DNA of 12,338 nt from Leptolyngbya sp. SIO4C5 (GTDB taxonomy: Bacteria; Cyanobacteriota; Cyanobacteriia; Phormidesmidales; Phormidesmidaceae): NCBI GenBank assembly GCA_010671965.1, contig JAAHIC010000060.1:1-12338 (forward strand), read 5' to 3'. Positions 6,605 through 12,338 of this stretch are shown here, piece by piece. A program made the translations under genes and the position numbers. The notes beneath the pieces were generated by a model. It saw only the letters and a list, made by a program, of their open reading frames with translations. It had not been told where the DNA came from and ran no database searches. Positions within the stretch are counted from its first letter, which is position 1. Every line of letters begins with the position of its first letter.

Positions 6605-7612
6605 ATGGTGGATGGGATTTACACCCTAGCCAACGACAGGGTTTTTGATCAGCTTGTGGCGCTGCTCAATAGCATTGAAGCCAATGCCGGGAAAGACTAT
6701 CCGGTCTGCGTCATTGCCTACGATCAGCAGCTAGAACGGGTCAGACAGGAACTTACCCGTCGCCCCCAGGTGAGGCTATTAGACGACCACTCTCTGTTTC
6801 AGCGGTGGGAAGATTTTTCTTACGCTGTTTGGCAATCTCATCCCACTGCTCTGAGCGATTGGCAAAATCAGGGAATCAAAACCCGGTTTTACCGAGTGGG
6901 TGAAAACCATCGCTACTGCGCCTTTGATGCCGCTGCCCCTTTCGATCGCTTCATTTATCTAGACGCCGACACCTTAGTCCTGGGGCCGCTAGAGCCTTTT
7001 TTTGCCGCTTTAGACCACAGCGATTTCGCAGTCTACGACTTCCAGTTCAAAGACCCCTCTCATATTTTTAATGTCAACAGCGATCGCCTAGAAGCCTTAT
7101 TCAGCTCAGAGCGCATTCAAAAAGAAATCTTCTGCTCCGGTTGTTACGCCGCTAAAAAAGGCCTATTTCCCCCTGACCACTTAGCTTGGCTGGTTTCAGG
7201 GCTGCGGGGCGGCGATGCCGAAGTGCTGTATCTGGGCGCGCCTAACCAGTCTGTGCTGAATTACATGGTGATGAAAAGCGACCGTCAGGTACACAATCTG
7301 GCTCTAGCCCGGCCTGCCGGACAAGCCACGGGCAACTCGGTCACGTCTTCTCATTTCGTAGCCCAAGATCATCTGCTTTACGACAAAGGGGAACGGCTCA
7401 CCTATCTGCATTACATCGGCGTTAGCTCTAAGTTTTTTCAACGCCTGTGTGCAGGCGAAAACCTGGAGTTTCCCTACCGCGATATTTTCCTGCACTATCG
7501 CTATTTGAAGAATCCGGCAGATCGCCCCGACTTCAAAGGCCAGCCAACCTACTACAAACCCAAGCCGCCTACCCTGCCGCAGCGTCTACTCAGAAAACTA
7601 GGACTGTCTTAG
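6605..7612 (+). CDS. Glycosyltransferase-like protein (GT-A/GT8-like; Npun_R2821/R2822-type)
   Basis: This 335-residue protein starts MVDGIYTLANDRVFDQLVAL, which resembles a cyanobacterial family named after Npun_R2821/R2822 (from memory). It has the layout of a nucleotide-sugar-dependent GT-A transferase: an N-terminal Rossmann-like half, then FDRFIYLDADTLVLGPLEPF at 113-132. D120-A-D122 is a DxD motif that would hold the metal and nucleotide-sugar. Further conserved-looking parts are FCSGCYAAKKGLFP (176-189) and LTYLHYIGVSS (265-275). The C-terminal 30 residues are basic and Pro-rich. No membrane helix is seen, so it should act in the cytoplasm. It is followed 26 nt later by a sulfotransferase, suggesting a shared pathway for a decorated glycan. 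Donor and acceptor are unknown. Confidence 0.85.
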   Translation: MVDGIYTLANDRVFDQLVALLNSIEANAGKDYPVCVIAYDQQLERVRQELTRRPQVRLLDDHSLFQRWEDFSYAVWQSHPTALSDWQNQGIKTRFYRVGENHRYCAFDAAAPFDRFIYLDADTLVLGPLEPFFAALDHSDFAVYDFQFKDPSHIFNVNSDRLEALFSSERIQKEIFCSGCYAAKKGLFPPDHLAWLVSGLRGGDAEVLYLGAPNQSVLNYMVMKSDRQVHNLALARPAGQATGNSVTSSHFVAQDHLLYDKGERLTYLHYIGVSSKFFQRLCAGENLEFPYRDIFLHYRYLKNPADRPDFKGQPTYYKPKPPTLPQRLLRKLGLS

Positions 7613-7638
7613 CCAAAACAGAGGAGTGATTGAACGAT

Positions 7639-8559
7639 ATGGTTGCTACGGGAAAAGTCGTTTTCATTCTGGGCATCGGCCGCTCTGGCTCGACCATGTT
7701 AGATCTGATGCTGGGCAGTCACTCTCAGGGCTTTTCCTTAGGGGAAATTAGCAAGCTGCCAGAAATTTATCGCCGCACGCCCACGCTCAGCGCCCTCTGC
7801 CCCAGCGGCACGTTTTGGCCCGATCACTTTAGTCAGGCCGATGCGGAGCAGCTCGCTTTGGGCCTGAGTGGCCGTCGCCTCCGGGCCTACATCCCGCTCA
7901 AACTAGAGCGTTGGATCCGCGAACGTATTGGTCAGGATGCCGTATTCAATCCCTACACGCTGCTGGCAGAAAGAATCCAGAAAACCCTGCTGGTAGACTC
8001 TAGCAAATATCCTGACTGGGTAGCCCAGCGGCTAAAGGCGCGTGAGTTCCGTCAGGGGCGTTTACAAGCCTATGTCATTCATGCGGTGCGCGATGGTCGA
8101 GCCGTTCTCAACTCCTACCTGCGCGCTTACCCTGACCTGACGGTAGAAACCGTGAGCCAGCGCTGGCTGGAAAATCTTGACCAGTGCGATCGCCTCTATG
8201 CCAGTTTGCCCGCTGAGCGGCGCTTACAGGTACAGTACGAAGCCCTAGCCACCGATCCGGCAGAGATTATGCGTCAGGTATGCGCTTTCCTGGAAATTCC
8301 TTTTGAACCCGAGATGCTGGCCTACTGGCAGCACGACCATCACTATATTGCCGGTAGCCGCAGCGCCAGAGCGCTGATCGCTCGCTATCGCAATCAGCCC
8401 GTCGCCAGCAACACCCAAGCGGTGCATGGCGACTATTACGCCAAAATGGATCTCACCATCAAGCTTGACCAGCGCTGGCAGCAAGAGTTGGCCCCTGAAA
8501 ACCTAGAGCGGTTTTATGCCATCGTGGGCGATCGCAATCGACCCTTTGCATGGGAATAG
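7639..8559 (+). CDS. Sulfotransferase family protein (PAPS-dependent type)
   Basis: This 306-residue protein carries both hallmarks of cytosolic-type sulfotransferases. The 5'-phosphosulfate loop is GIGRSGSTML at 12-21, and the 3'-phosphate loop is VRDGRAVLNS at 150-159 with Arg151 and Ser159. Typical family context is seen at LVDSSKYPDW (118-127), VQYEALATDPAEIMRQVCAF (198-217) and the C-terminal LERFYAIVGDRNR. It should transfer sulfate from PAPS to a hydroxyl or amine, plausibly on the glycan made with the upstream gene. ATG at 7639 is chosen; GAGGAG at 7621-7626 sits 12 nt before it, a little far, while an in-frame TTG at 7630 is only 3 nt from it. The 26-nt gap to the preceding gene suggests one operon. 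Acceptor is unknown. Confidence 0.88.
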   Translation: MVATGKVVFILGIGRSGSTMLDLMLGSHSQGFSLGEISKLPEIYRRTPTLSALCPSGTFWPDHFSQADAEQLALGLSGRRLRAYIPLKLERWIRERIGQDAVFNPYTLLAERIQKTLLVDSSKYPDWVAQRLKAREFRQGRLQAYVIHAVRDGRAVLNSYLRAYPDLTVETVSQRWLENLDQCDRLYASLPAERRLQVQYEALATDPAEIMRQVCAFLEIPFEPEMLAYWQHDHHYIAGSRSARALIARYRNQPVASNTQAVHGDYYAKMDLTIKLDQRWQQELAPENLERFYAIVGDRNRPFAWE

Positions 8560-8603
8560 GTGCTGACACTTTGAGGTTAGAAGGTTAGGCAAACGGAGAG
8601 CCT

Positions 8604-8765
8604 CTACTCACGGGGCTGTGCCTGTGAGCGACGGCGGCGACAGCGATCGGAGCAGTATTTGACTTCATCCCAGCAGTCAGCCCACTTTTTGCGCCAGGTA
8701 AAAGGGCGCTGACAGACGGGGCAAACTTTCGTGGGTAGATCTGACTTGGAGCGCTGGCGGGCCAT
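8604..8765 (-). CDS. DUF2256 domain-containing small zinc-finger protein
   Basis: The 53-residue product [20 protein letters not shown] continues [20 protein letters not shown] and ends in an Arg-rich tail. The pattern K-x-C-P-x-C-x-R-P-F-x-W-R-K-K-W, then W-D-E-V-x-Y-C-S-x-x-C-R-R, matches the DUF2256 family as I know it. Cys15, Cys18, Cys38 and Cys42 could bind one zinc ion. The biochemical role is unknown; in some bacteria the family is found beside cryptochrome/photolyase genes, which are not seen here. AAAGG about 10 nt upstream of the ATG is a plausible ribosome site. The gene is convergent with the sulfotransferase (44-bp gap). A longer minus-strand frame over the same bases (8585-8830) has no such motif. 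Confidence 0.88.
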   Translation of the reverse strand: MARQRSKSDLPTKVCPVCQRPFTWRKKWADCWDEVKYCSDRCRRRRSQAQPRE

Positions 8766-9035
8766 AGAACGTAAACCTTTACCTGATTGGGGTCTGTTTT
8801 TATTCCTAAGCGGCAGTAGAGCAGCCGCAAGATGGGCTTGCTTTAGTTTGCTGTAAAGACAGACTCTTACGCATTATGACGGATACGAGGGAAATTAAAG
8901 TTTTTGCAAATACTGAGAGTTTTCCGTAGGAATATCGTCAACTACGGCTGATTTTCTGGCATAGCCGCTAGCGCGATCGCTAATATAGCAGCGTTGTCTT
9001 CCTACCCGTTGCAGTTTGATAGCCCATCGTCCACC
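8766..9035. other. Intergenic region between divergent small genes
   Basis: This 270-bp stretch separates the DUF2256 gene (minus) from the zinc-ribbon gene (plus). It holds one HIP1 palindrome (8973-8980) and a small hairpin GCGGC/GCCGC (8810-8828, 9-nt loop). On the minus strand TTTACA occurs but its -10 partner is poor. I see no convincing promoter, RNA gene or further protein. Confidence 0.4.
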
Positions 9036-9533
9036 ATGCAGTGTTCAAAATGCGGTCACCGCCCCGTGTATCGTCATGGGAAAGCAAAGCTGAGACGGCA
9101 GTATTTTTGCCCAGCTTGTCAAAGTACCTTTGCACGTCCGTTACTTTTATCTCGGCGGGGCTTAGCGGCTTTAGGAGCAGGTGGCATTACTGCGCTGGGA
9201 GTCTTCGGATTTTTATTTGTTACCGAGCGCATCACACTGGCAGGAGTCCCGGCCTCGGTGATTTTCACCTTTTTGCAAGACGATGTGGCTCGACAAGCCT
9301 ATTTTCGCGGCCATAACGCTTTGCTACACGATCGCCTCGTGCAGCTTGGCATTGAACCTAGAATGAAAGCGTTTTATGCCGATCGAATTGCGGATGAGCA
9401 GGCGCTTGATTTGCACATCCACCAGATTCTTTACGACCGGACTGGTTACATTGGAGAAGCCTATAGGGTAGAACCGGCTAGCAATGAGTTAGTTTTAAAG
9501 GATCCTAGTCTTGTTCCTACCCAAGCAGACTGA
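9036..9533 (+). CDS. Zinc-ribbon, single-transmembrane protein of unknown function
   Basis: The 165-residue protein begins MQCSKCGHRPVYRHGKAKLR. Cys3-x-x-Cys6 and Cys25-x-x-Cys28 form a zinc ribbon like the N-terminus of IS1 InsA-type proteins (C-x-x-C, G-K, R-Q-x-x-C-x-x-C, F). A hydrophobic segment at about 42-63 is probably one membrane helix. The remaining hundred residues (DDVARQAYFRGHNALLHDRL, then FYADRIADEQALDLHIHQIL) form a polar, mainly helical domain I do not recognise. It is not a transposase: no catalytic domain follows and no terminal repeats are seen. ATG at 9036 is chosen because the zinc ribbon starts there; an in-frame TTG at 8994 would add 14 residues. Neither has a clear Shine-Dalgarno. 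The next gene, also plus-strand, starts 115 bp downstream. Confidence 0.75.
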   Translation: MQCSKCGHRPVYRHGKAKLRRQYFCPACQSTFARPLLLSRRGLAALGAGGITALGVFGFLFVTERITLAGVPASVIFTFLQDDVARQAYFRGHNALLHDRLVQLGIEPRMKAFYADRIADEQALDLHIHQILYDRTGYIGEAYRVEPASNELVLKDPSLVPTQAD

Positions 9534-9547
9534 TACAGCGAACGCTA

Positions 9548-9559
9548 AAGGCTAGCCTT
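9548..9559. repeat. Perfect 12-bp palindrome after the zinc-ribbon gene
   Basis: AAGGCTAGCCTT at 9548-9559 is its own reverse complement and lies 14 bp after the stop codon of the zinc-ribbon gene. It has no loop and no T-run, so it is a poor terminator; a dimeric protein site or chance are both possible. Confidence 0.4.
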
Positions 9560-9612
9560 GGCTCGACCTCAATTCAGGTTATTTGAGCTGTCTTGCAAAC
9601 TTCGGCGGCTCG

Positions 9613-9618
9613 TACAAT
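9613..9618 (+). promoter_or_regulatory. Candidate -10 for the 57-residue membrane protein gene
   Basis: TACAAT matches five of six consensus bases and lies 30 bp before the ATG at 9649. The -35 is unclear: TTGCAA at 9593-9598 is only 14 bp away, and GTCTTG at 17 bp is a weak match. Confidence 0.3.
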
Positions 9619-9648
9619 TAGAGTCGCTGTCAGTCAAGAGACGCTGCC

Positions 9649-9822
9649 ATGAAAGTCTTGATCGCAATTGTCAGCGGCATCAGCACCACCCTTGGCCAAG
9701 CTTTGCTGTTACACCTGGTTGTGTCTGGCTTTATGGCCGTTAATGGAATTTGGGTGGTTCTGAGCTTGCTAATTTTTAACTGTGGCGTTGCGGGTTTGGC
9801 AATATTTTTCCTCGCGAACTAA
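9649..9822 (+). CDS. Small two-helix membrane protein, 57 residues
   Basis: The frame reads MKVLIAIVSGISTTLGQALL, continues with LHLVVSGFMAVNGIWVVLSL and ends FFLAN before TAA. Two hydrophobic stretches (about 4-29 and 33-55) separated by A-V-N-G suggest a helical hairpin in the membrane. There are almost no charged residues. I do not recognise a family. Support comes from the clean hydrophobic pattern, the TACAAT element upstream and a fit between neighbours: the gene ends 46 bp before the convergent chlB stop. No clear Shine-Dalgarno precedes the ATG. It could still be a chance frame. Confidence 0.55.
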   Translation: MKVLIAIVSGISTTLGQALLLHLVVSGFMAVNGIWVVLSLLIFNCGVAGLAIFFLAN

Positions 9823-9823
9823 T

Positions 9824-9859
9824 TTTTGCGGAATAAATCGACTGATCTATCCCGCAAAA
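9824..9859. repeat. Inverted repeat in the convergent gap before chlB
   Basis: TTTTGCGG (9824-9831) and CCGCAAAA (9852-9859) are perfect 8-bp inverted copies with a 20-nt loop, in the 46-bp gap between the small membrane protein gene and chlB. In both directions the T-run is on the 5' side of the stem, so it is not a canonical intrinsic terminator, but the hairpin could stabilise or end both converging transcripts. Confidence 0.45.
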
Positions 9860-9868
9860 CCTATTGCC

Positions 9869-11395
9869 CTAAGCACCAACGGCCTCTTTCGCTGCATACA
9901 GCACTTCAGCACTGATTTCAGCAATATTGCGATCGCGGGCAAACTTCTCAGTATTGCGTTTCACTTTACCGCGCACAAAGCCAGGGATTTTGTTCAGCTC
10001 TGCCAAGCCATCCTTAGTCCAGCTCATATCGGAATCCGCAGACATGGTTTTGGTGATGACTTCCTTGGTGTCGTGGCCGCCAAAGATCTCTAGCAGGTGA
10101 TCTTCCATACCCAAGGTGAAAGAGTTATAAATCAGATCGACGACCTGGTTAGCCCCTTCATAGCCCAAGAACGGACGGTAGCCCACCGGGAAGTTCTGGA
10201 CGTGAATCGGAGCTGCAATCACGCCGCAGGGAATATCTAGGCGCTTACCCACATGACGCTCCATTTGGGTACCGAAAATAGCGGCAGGCTCAATGCGAGC
10301 GATCGCGTCACCAATTTCACCATGATCCTCGCTCATGAGTACTTCATCACAGTATTCGCCCACTTCCTGCTTAAACCATTCGGTATCGTACTTGCAGTAA
10401 GAGCCTGCTAGCACGACGTGGATTCCCATCTCGCGCGCCAGAATTTTAGTGATAGCGGCGGCATGGGTACTATCGCCAAAAACGACGCACTTTTTGCCCG
10501 TGAGGTTTTGGCAGTCAATCGAGCGGGAAAACCAAGCCGCCTGAGAGGCAAAGCGGGTTTGCTCATCAATAAAGCTCTCATAATTCACCTCAGCCCCCTG
10601 CTGGTTCAGAATCTTCTGAATCGCCCGGATACAGCGAGCCGTTTCAACGATGCCCATCGGCGTGATATCCACGTAGGGCATATCAAACTCGGTCTTGAGA
10701 TACTCGGCGGTGGTGGGGCCAATCTCTCTGTAAGGAACGAGGTTAAACCAAGCGCGAGGCAGGTTCTTTAGCTCATGGACAGAAGCCCCGTCGGGCACTA
10801 CAGCATTCACCTCAATGCCCAAATCGGCCATTAGCCGCCGCAGTTCCTTGACATCGTGATTGTTGTGAAAACCGAGGGTCGTAATGCCAAAAATATTGAC
10901 TGAAGGCTTGGCAGTTTTAGCGGCTGGCAGTTCGCCTTTTTTCCTGGCCTTGTTGAGGTAGTAGGCCACAATCTGCTGCAGAGTGCGATCGGCGGCCTGG
11001 AGCTCATTTACCCGGTAGTGGTTAACGTCGGCCAGCATAACGTCGCCTTGAGCATCTAGCTGCGCCCGCTCCACGAAGTTTTGTAGGTCTTCCTGCAGAA
11101 TGCTGGAAGTGCAGGTCGGGGTCAGCACAATCAGATCGGGGTGCTCCTCTCGATCTTTGCGGGTGATATTGTCTACCACCTTCTCCTGTGAACCCCGCGC
11201 TAGCACATTGCGATCGACCACACTGGCGGTGACAGGGGTAAAGTCGCGCTCCCGCGACAGCATCGATCGCATGACGTTGAAGTAGTCATCGCCAATCGGG
11301 GCGTGCATGATGGCGTGAACATTCTTAAAAGAACTGGCAATGCGAAGGGTGCCGATGTGGGCGGGGCCTGCATACATCCAATAAGCCAGTTTCAT
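9869..11395 (-). CDS. chlB: Light-independent protochlorophyllide reductase subunit B
   Basis: ChlB pairs with ChlN to form the catalytic NB component of dark-operative protochlorophyllide reductase, a nitrogenase-like enzyme. With the ATP-driven ChlL it reduces ring D of protochlorophyllide in chlorophyll synthesis. The 508-residue length is normal. The N-terminus [20 protein letters not shown] and PIGDD at 33-37 are characteristic; Asp36 matches the unusual aspartate ligand of the [4Fe-4S] cluster known from the BchB structure. TPTCTSSIL (92-100), [19 protein letters not shown] (171-189) and [11 protein letters not shown] (304-314) are further family signatures. The C-terminal PCP_red-like domain (about 455-508, [20 protein letters not shown]) is present. 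GGGAGA lies 7 nt before the ATG. chlL and chlN are not in the window. Confidence 0.98.
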   Translation of the reverse strand: MKLAYWMYAGPAHIGTLRIASSFKNVHAIMHAPIGDDYFNVMRSMLSRERDFTPVTASVVDRNVLARGSQEKVVDNITRKDREEHPDLIVLTPTCTSSILQEDLQNFVERAQLDAQGDVMLADVNHYRVNELQAADRTLQQIVAYYLNKARKKGELPAAKTAKPSVNIFGITTLGFHNNHDVKELRRLMADLGIEVNAVVPDGASVHELKNLPRAWFNLVPYREIGPTTAEYLKTEFDMPYVDITPMGIVETARCIRAIQKILNQQGAEVNYESFIDEQTRFASQAAWFSRSIDCQNLTGKKCVVFGDSTHAAAITKILAREMGIHVVLAGSYCKYDTEWFKQEVGEYCDEVLMSEDHGEIGDAIARIEPAAIFGTQMERHVGKRLDIPCGVIAAPIHVQNFPVGYRPFLGYEGANQVVDLIYNSFTLGMEDHLLEIFGGHDTKEVITKTMSADSDMSWTKDGLAELNKIPGFVRGKVKRNTEKFARDRNIAEISAEVLYAAKEAVGA

Positions 11396-11446
11396 ATAGC
11401 GTTCTCCCTATCCGGTAGTCTTTGACGACAATTTGCTTGAAAACTT

Positions 11447-11452
11447 TTTATA
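11447..11452 (-). promoter_or_regulatory. Candidate -10 of chlB
   Basis: TATAAA on the minus strand matches five of six consensus bases and sits about 52 bp before the start codon. The expected -35 position reads TGATTA, a poor match, so the promoter may need an activator or may lie elsewhere. Confidence 0.35.
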
Positions 11453-11627
11453 GCGCTGGCAGGTCGGCCTAATCACACAGCCCTTAGCTAGAGCTGCAAC
11501 TGACCCCCGCTGCTAAAGCTTTAACATCGCTTCTGATTGTCCTCAAAGATTTGGCTTTTGTGAACTGCCACTGTTACGAAGACTCAGCCAGAATCAACCC
11601 TGGCTTAAGCTGCGCAAGCCTTGTCTG

Positions 11628-11656
11628 CAGGCTGATATAGCGATCGCTCAGGCTGA
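11628..11656. repeat. Pair of CAGGCTGA direct repeats around a HIP1 palindrome
   Basis: CAGGCTGA at 11628-11635 and 11649-11656 are identical and 21 bp apart, two helical turns, with GCGATCGC (11640-11647) between them. Both face the same side of the helix, as for a protein binding site. The distance to the chlB start is about 235-260 bp. Confidence 0.4.
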
Positions 11657-11722
11657 AATGCGCTCAGACAATCGATATGTTTCTTGACTGTTCGTTGCAA
11701 TTGGTAGCAGATCTAAAAATAT

Positions 11723-12338
11723 TTATTTGAGACTGTAGCTGAGCTGCTGCTGCTCAACCGATTTAGGTTGTTCTTTGAGGAGTCGGCCTAGTTCACTGGC
11801 GGTTACAGGCGGGCTGAAGTAATAGCCTTGAATACTAAGATTTTGTCCCTGGGTCGCCAGAAACTCAAGCTGAGTAGAGGTTTCTATGCCTTCTGCAACT
11901 AAGTCTAGGTTGAGGCTACCGGCCAGCGCCATAATCGCCTTAACCAAAGCGGCTGCATCAGAACTACTGCCGACATCTTTAATAAAAGCGCGATCGATTT
12001 TGAGAATATCAAACGGAAACTTTCTCAAATAGCTGAGAGACGAATAGCCCGTGCCAAAATCATCTAGGGCCAACGTAACACCTAAGCGATGCAGCGTTTG
12101 CAATAGATCCAACGTTTGCTCAACGTTATTCATCGCTAAGCTTTCGGTGACTTCTAGCTCCAGATAGCGAGCATCTAACCCAGTTTTGCTGAGAATCGAT
12201 TGAATCTGCTGAACTAGATGAGGTTGCTGGAACTGCAGCGGGGATAGATTGATCGCCATCCGAATCGGCGGCAGTCCGGCCTGCTGCCAAGCTCTATTTT
12301 GCTCACAGGCGGTTTTGAGTACCCAGTCTCCAATCGGA
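11723..12338 (-). CDS. EAL-domain cyclic-di-GMP phosphodiesterase, C-terminal part
   Basis: The frame is open to the right edge and gives 205 residues of an EAL domain, which cuts cyclic-di-GMP to pGpG. Reading starts within PIGDWVLKTACEQNRAW; the internal ATG in RMAINLSP is not the true start. Catalytic motifs are present: MAINLSPLQF (metal-binding Asn), LELEVTES (Glu), LALDDFGTGYSSLSYL (the two Asp of loop 6), DILKIDRAF (Lys), LVAEGIET (Glu) and IQGYYFSPP (Gln). The domain therefore looks active. The EAL signature and any PAS, GAF, GGDEF or receiver domains lie outside the window, so the input signal is unknown. The tail of about 25 residues after the domain is polar and Gln-rich. Confidence 0.95.
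   Translation of the reverse strand, partial: PIGDWVLKTACEQNRAWQQAGLPPIRMAINLSPLQFQQPHLVQQIQSILSKTGLDARYLELEVTESLAMNNVEQTLDLLQTLHRLGVTLALDDFGTGYSSLSYLRKFPFDILKIDRAFIKDVGSSSDAAALVKAIMALAGSLNLDLVAEGIETSTQLEFLATQGQNLSIQGYYFSPPVTASELGRLLKEQPKSVEQQQLSYSLK

Larger units (their letters stand above)
11396..11722. other. 327-bp upstream region of chlB
   Basis: No gene is seen here. On the minus strand it holds the chlB ribosome site GGGAGA (11403-11408) and a candidate -10 TATAAA (11447-11452) with no good -35, giving a leader of about 45 nt. Other structure: the palindrome TAAAGCTTTA (11514-11523), a hairpin AGCCAG/CTGGCT with 8-nt loop (11586-11605), and two direct copies of CAGGCTGA 21 bp apart flanking a HIP1 site (11628-11656). 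No strong terminator for the EAL gene was found. Confidence 0.5.

Noticed and set aside
8585..8830. 81-residue minus-strand frame
   Set aside because: It overlaps the DUF2256 gene in another frame and shows no domain or plausible ribosome site.
9036..9135. IS1-type transposase start
   Set aside because: Only the zinc ribbon is similar; it is followed by a membrane helix, and no InsB domain or terminal inverted repeats are seen.

Overview
The window looks like a piece of a cyanobacterial chromosome. A complete chlB (subunit B of the dark-operative protochlorophyllide reductase) shows an oxygenic phototroph. The highly iterated palindrome GCGATCGC (HIP1), typical of cyanobacteria, occurs about 20 times by eye. 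The genes are mostly housekeeping or accessory, with no phage, transposase, tRNA, rRNA or CRISPR array that I could find.

Layout. (1) 1-2273: the 5' two-thirds or so of a leucine-rich-repeat Roc GTPase (minus strand, runs off the left edge), a small helix-turn-helix regulator (minus), and a 133-residue protein of unknown function (plus). The last two diverge from a shared region in which an inverted repeat covers a good plus-strand promoter. No HIP1 site lies in the first 2.1 kb, unlike the centre of the window. (2) 2281-3759: an XPB/SSL2-like helicase (minus), convergent with the unknown gene and only 7 bp from it. (3) 3809-3919: what looks like the orphan C-terminal tail of a Uma2-family nuclease gene, just upstream of a DppB-type ABC permease (3946-4908, plus). 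(4) 4929-6350: a membrane-anchored TPR plus LivJ-type ligand-binding protein (minus), with a strong predicted promoter. (5) 6605-8559: a likely two-gene plus-strand operon of a glycosyltransferase-like protein and a PAPS-type sulfotransferase. (6) 8604-9822: three small genes, a DUF2256 zinc-finger protein (minus), a zinc-ribbon/transmembrane protein of unknown function (plus) and a 57-residue two-helix membrane protein (plus). (7) 9869-11395: chlB (minus), with a 327-bp upstream region. (8) 11723-12338: the C-terminal part of an EAL-domain cyclic-di-GMP phosphodiesterase (minus, runs off the right edge).

Working together. The only clear functional pair is glycosyltransferase plus sulfotransferase, which fits building and sulfating a surface glycan or glycolipid. 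The two ABC-type components are neighbours but belong to different transporter classes (peptide/nickel permease versus branched-chain amino-acid type binding protein), so they are probably not partners. I found no clear undescribed multi-gene system. The best leads are the Uma2 remnant, the divergent HTH/unknown-protein control region, the zinc-ribbon/TM protein and the TPR-binding-protein fusion.
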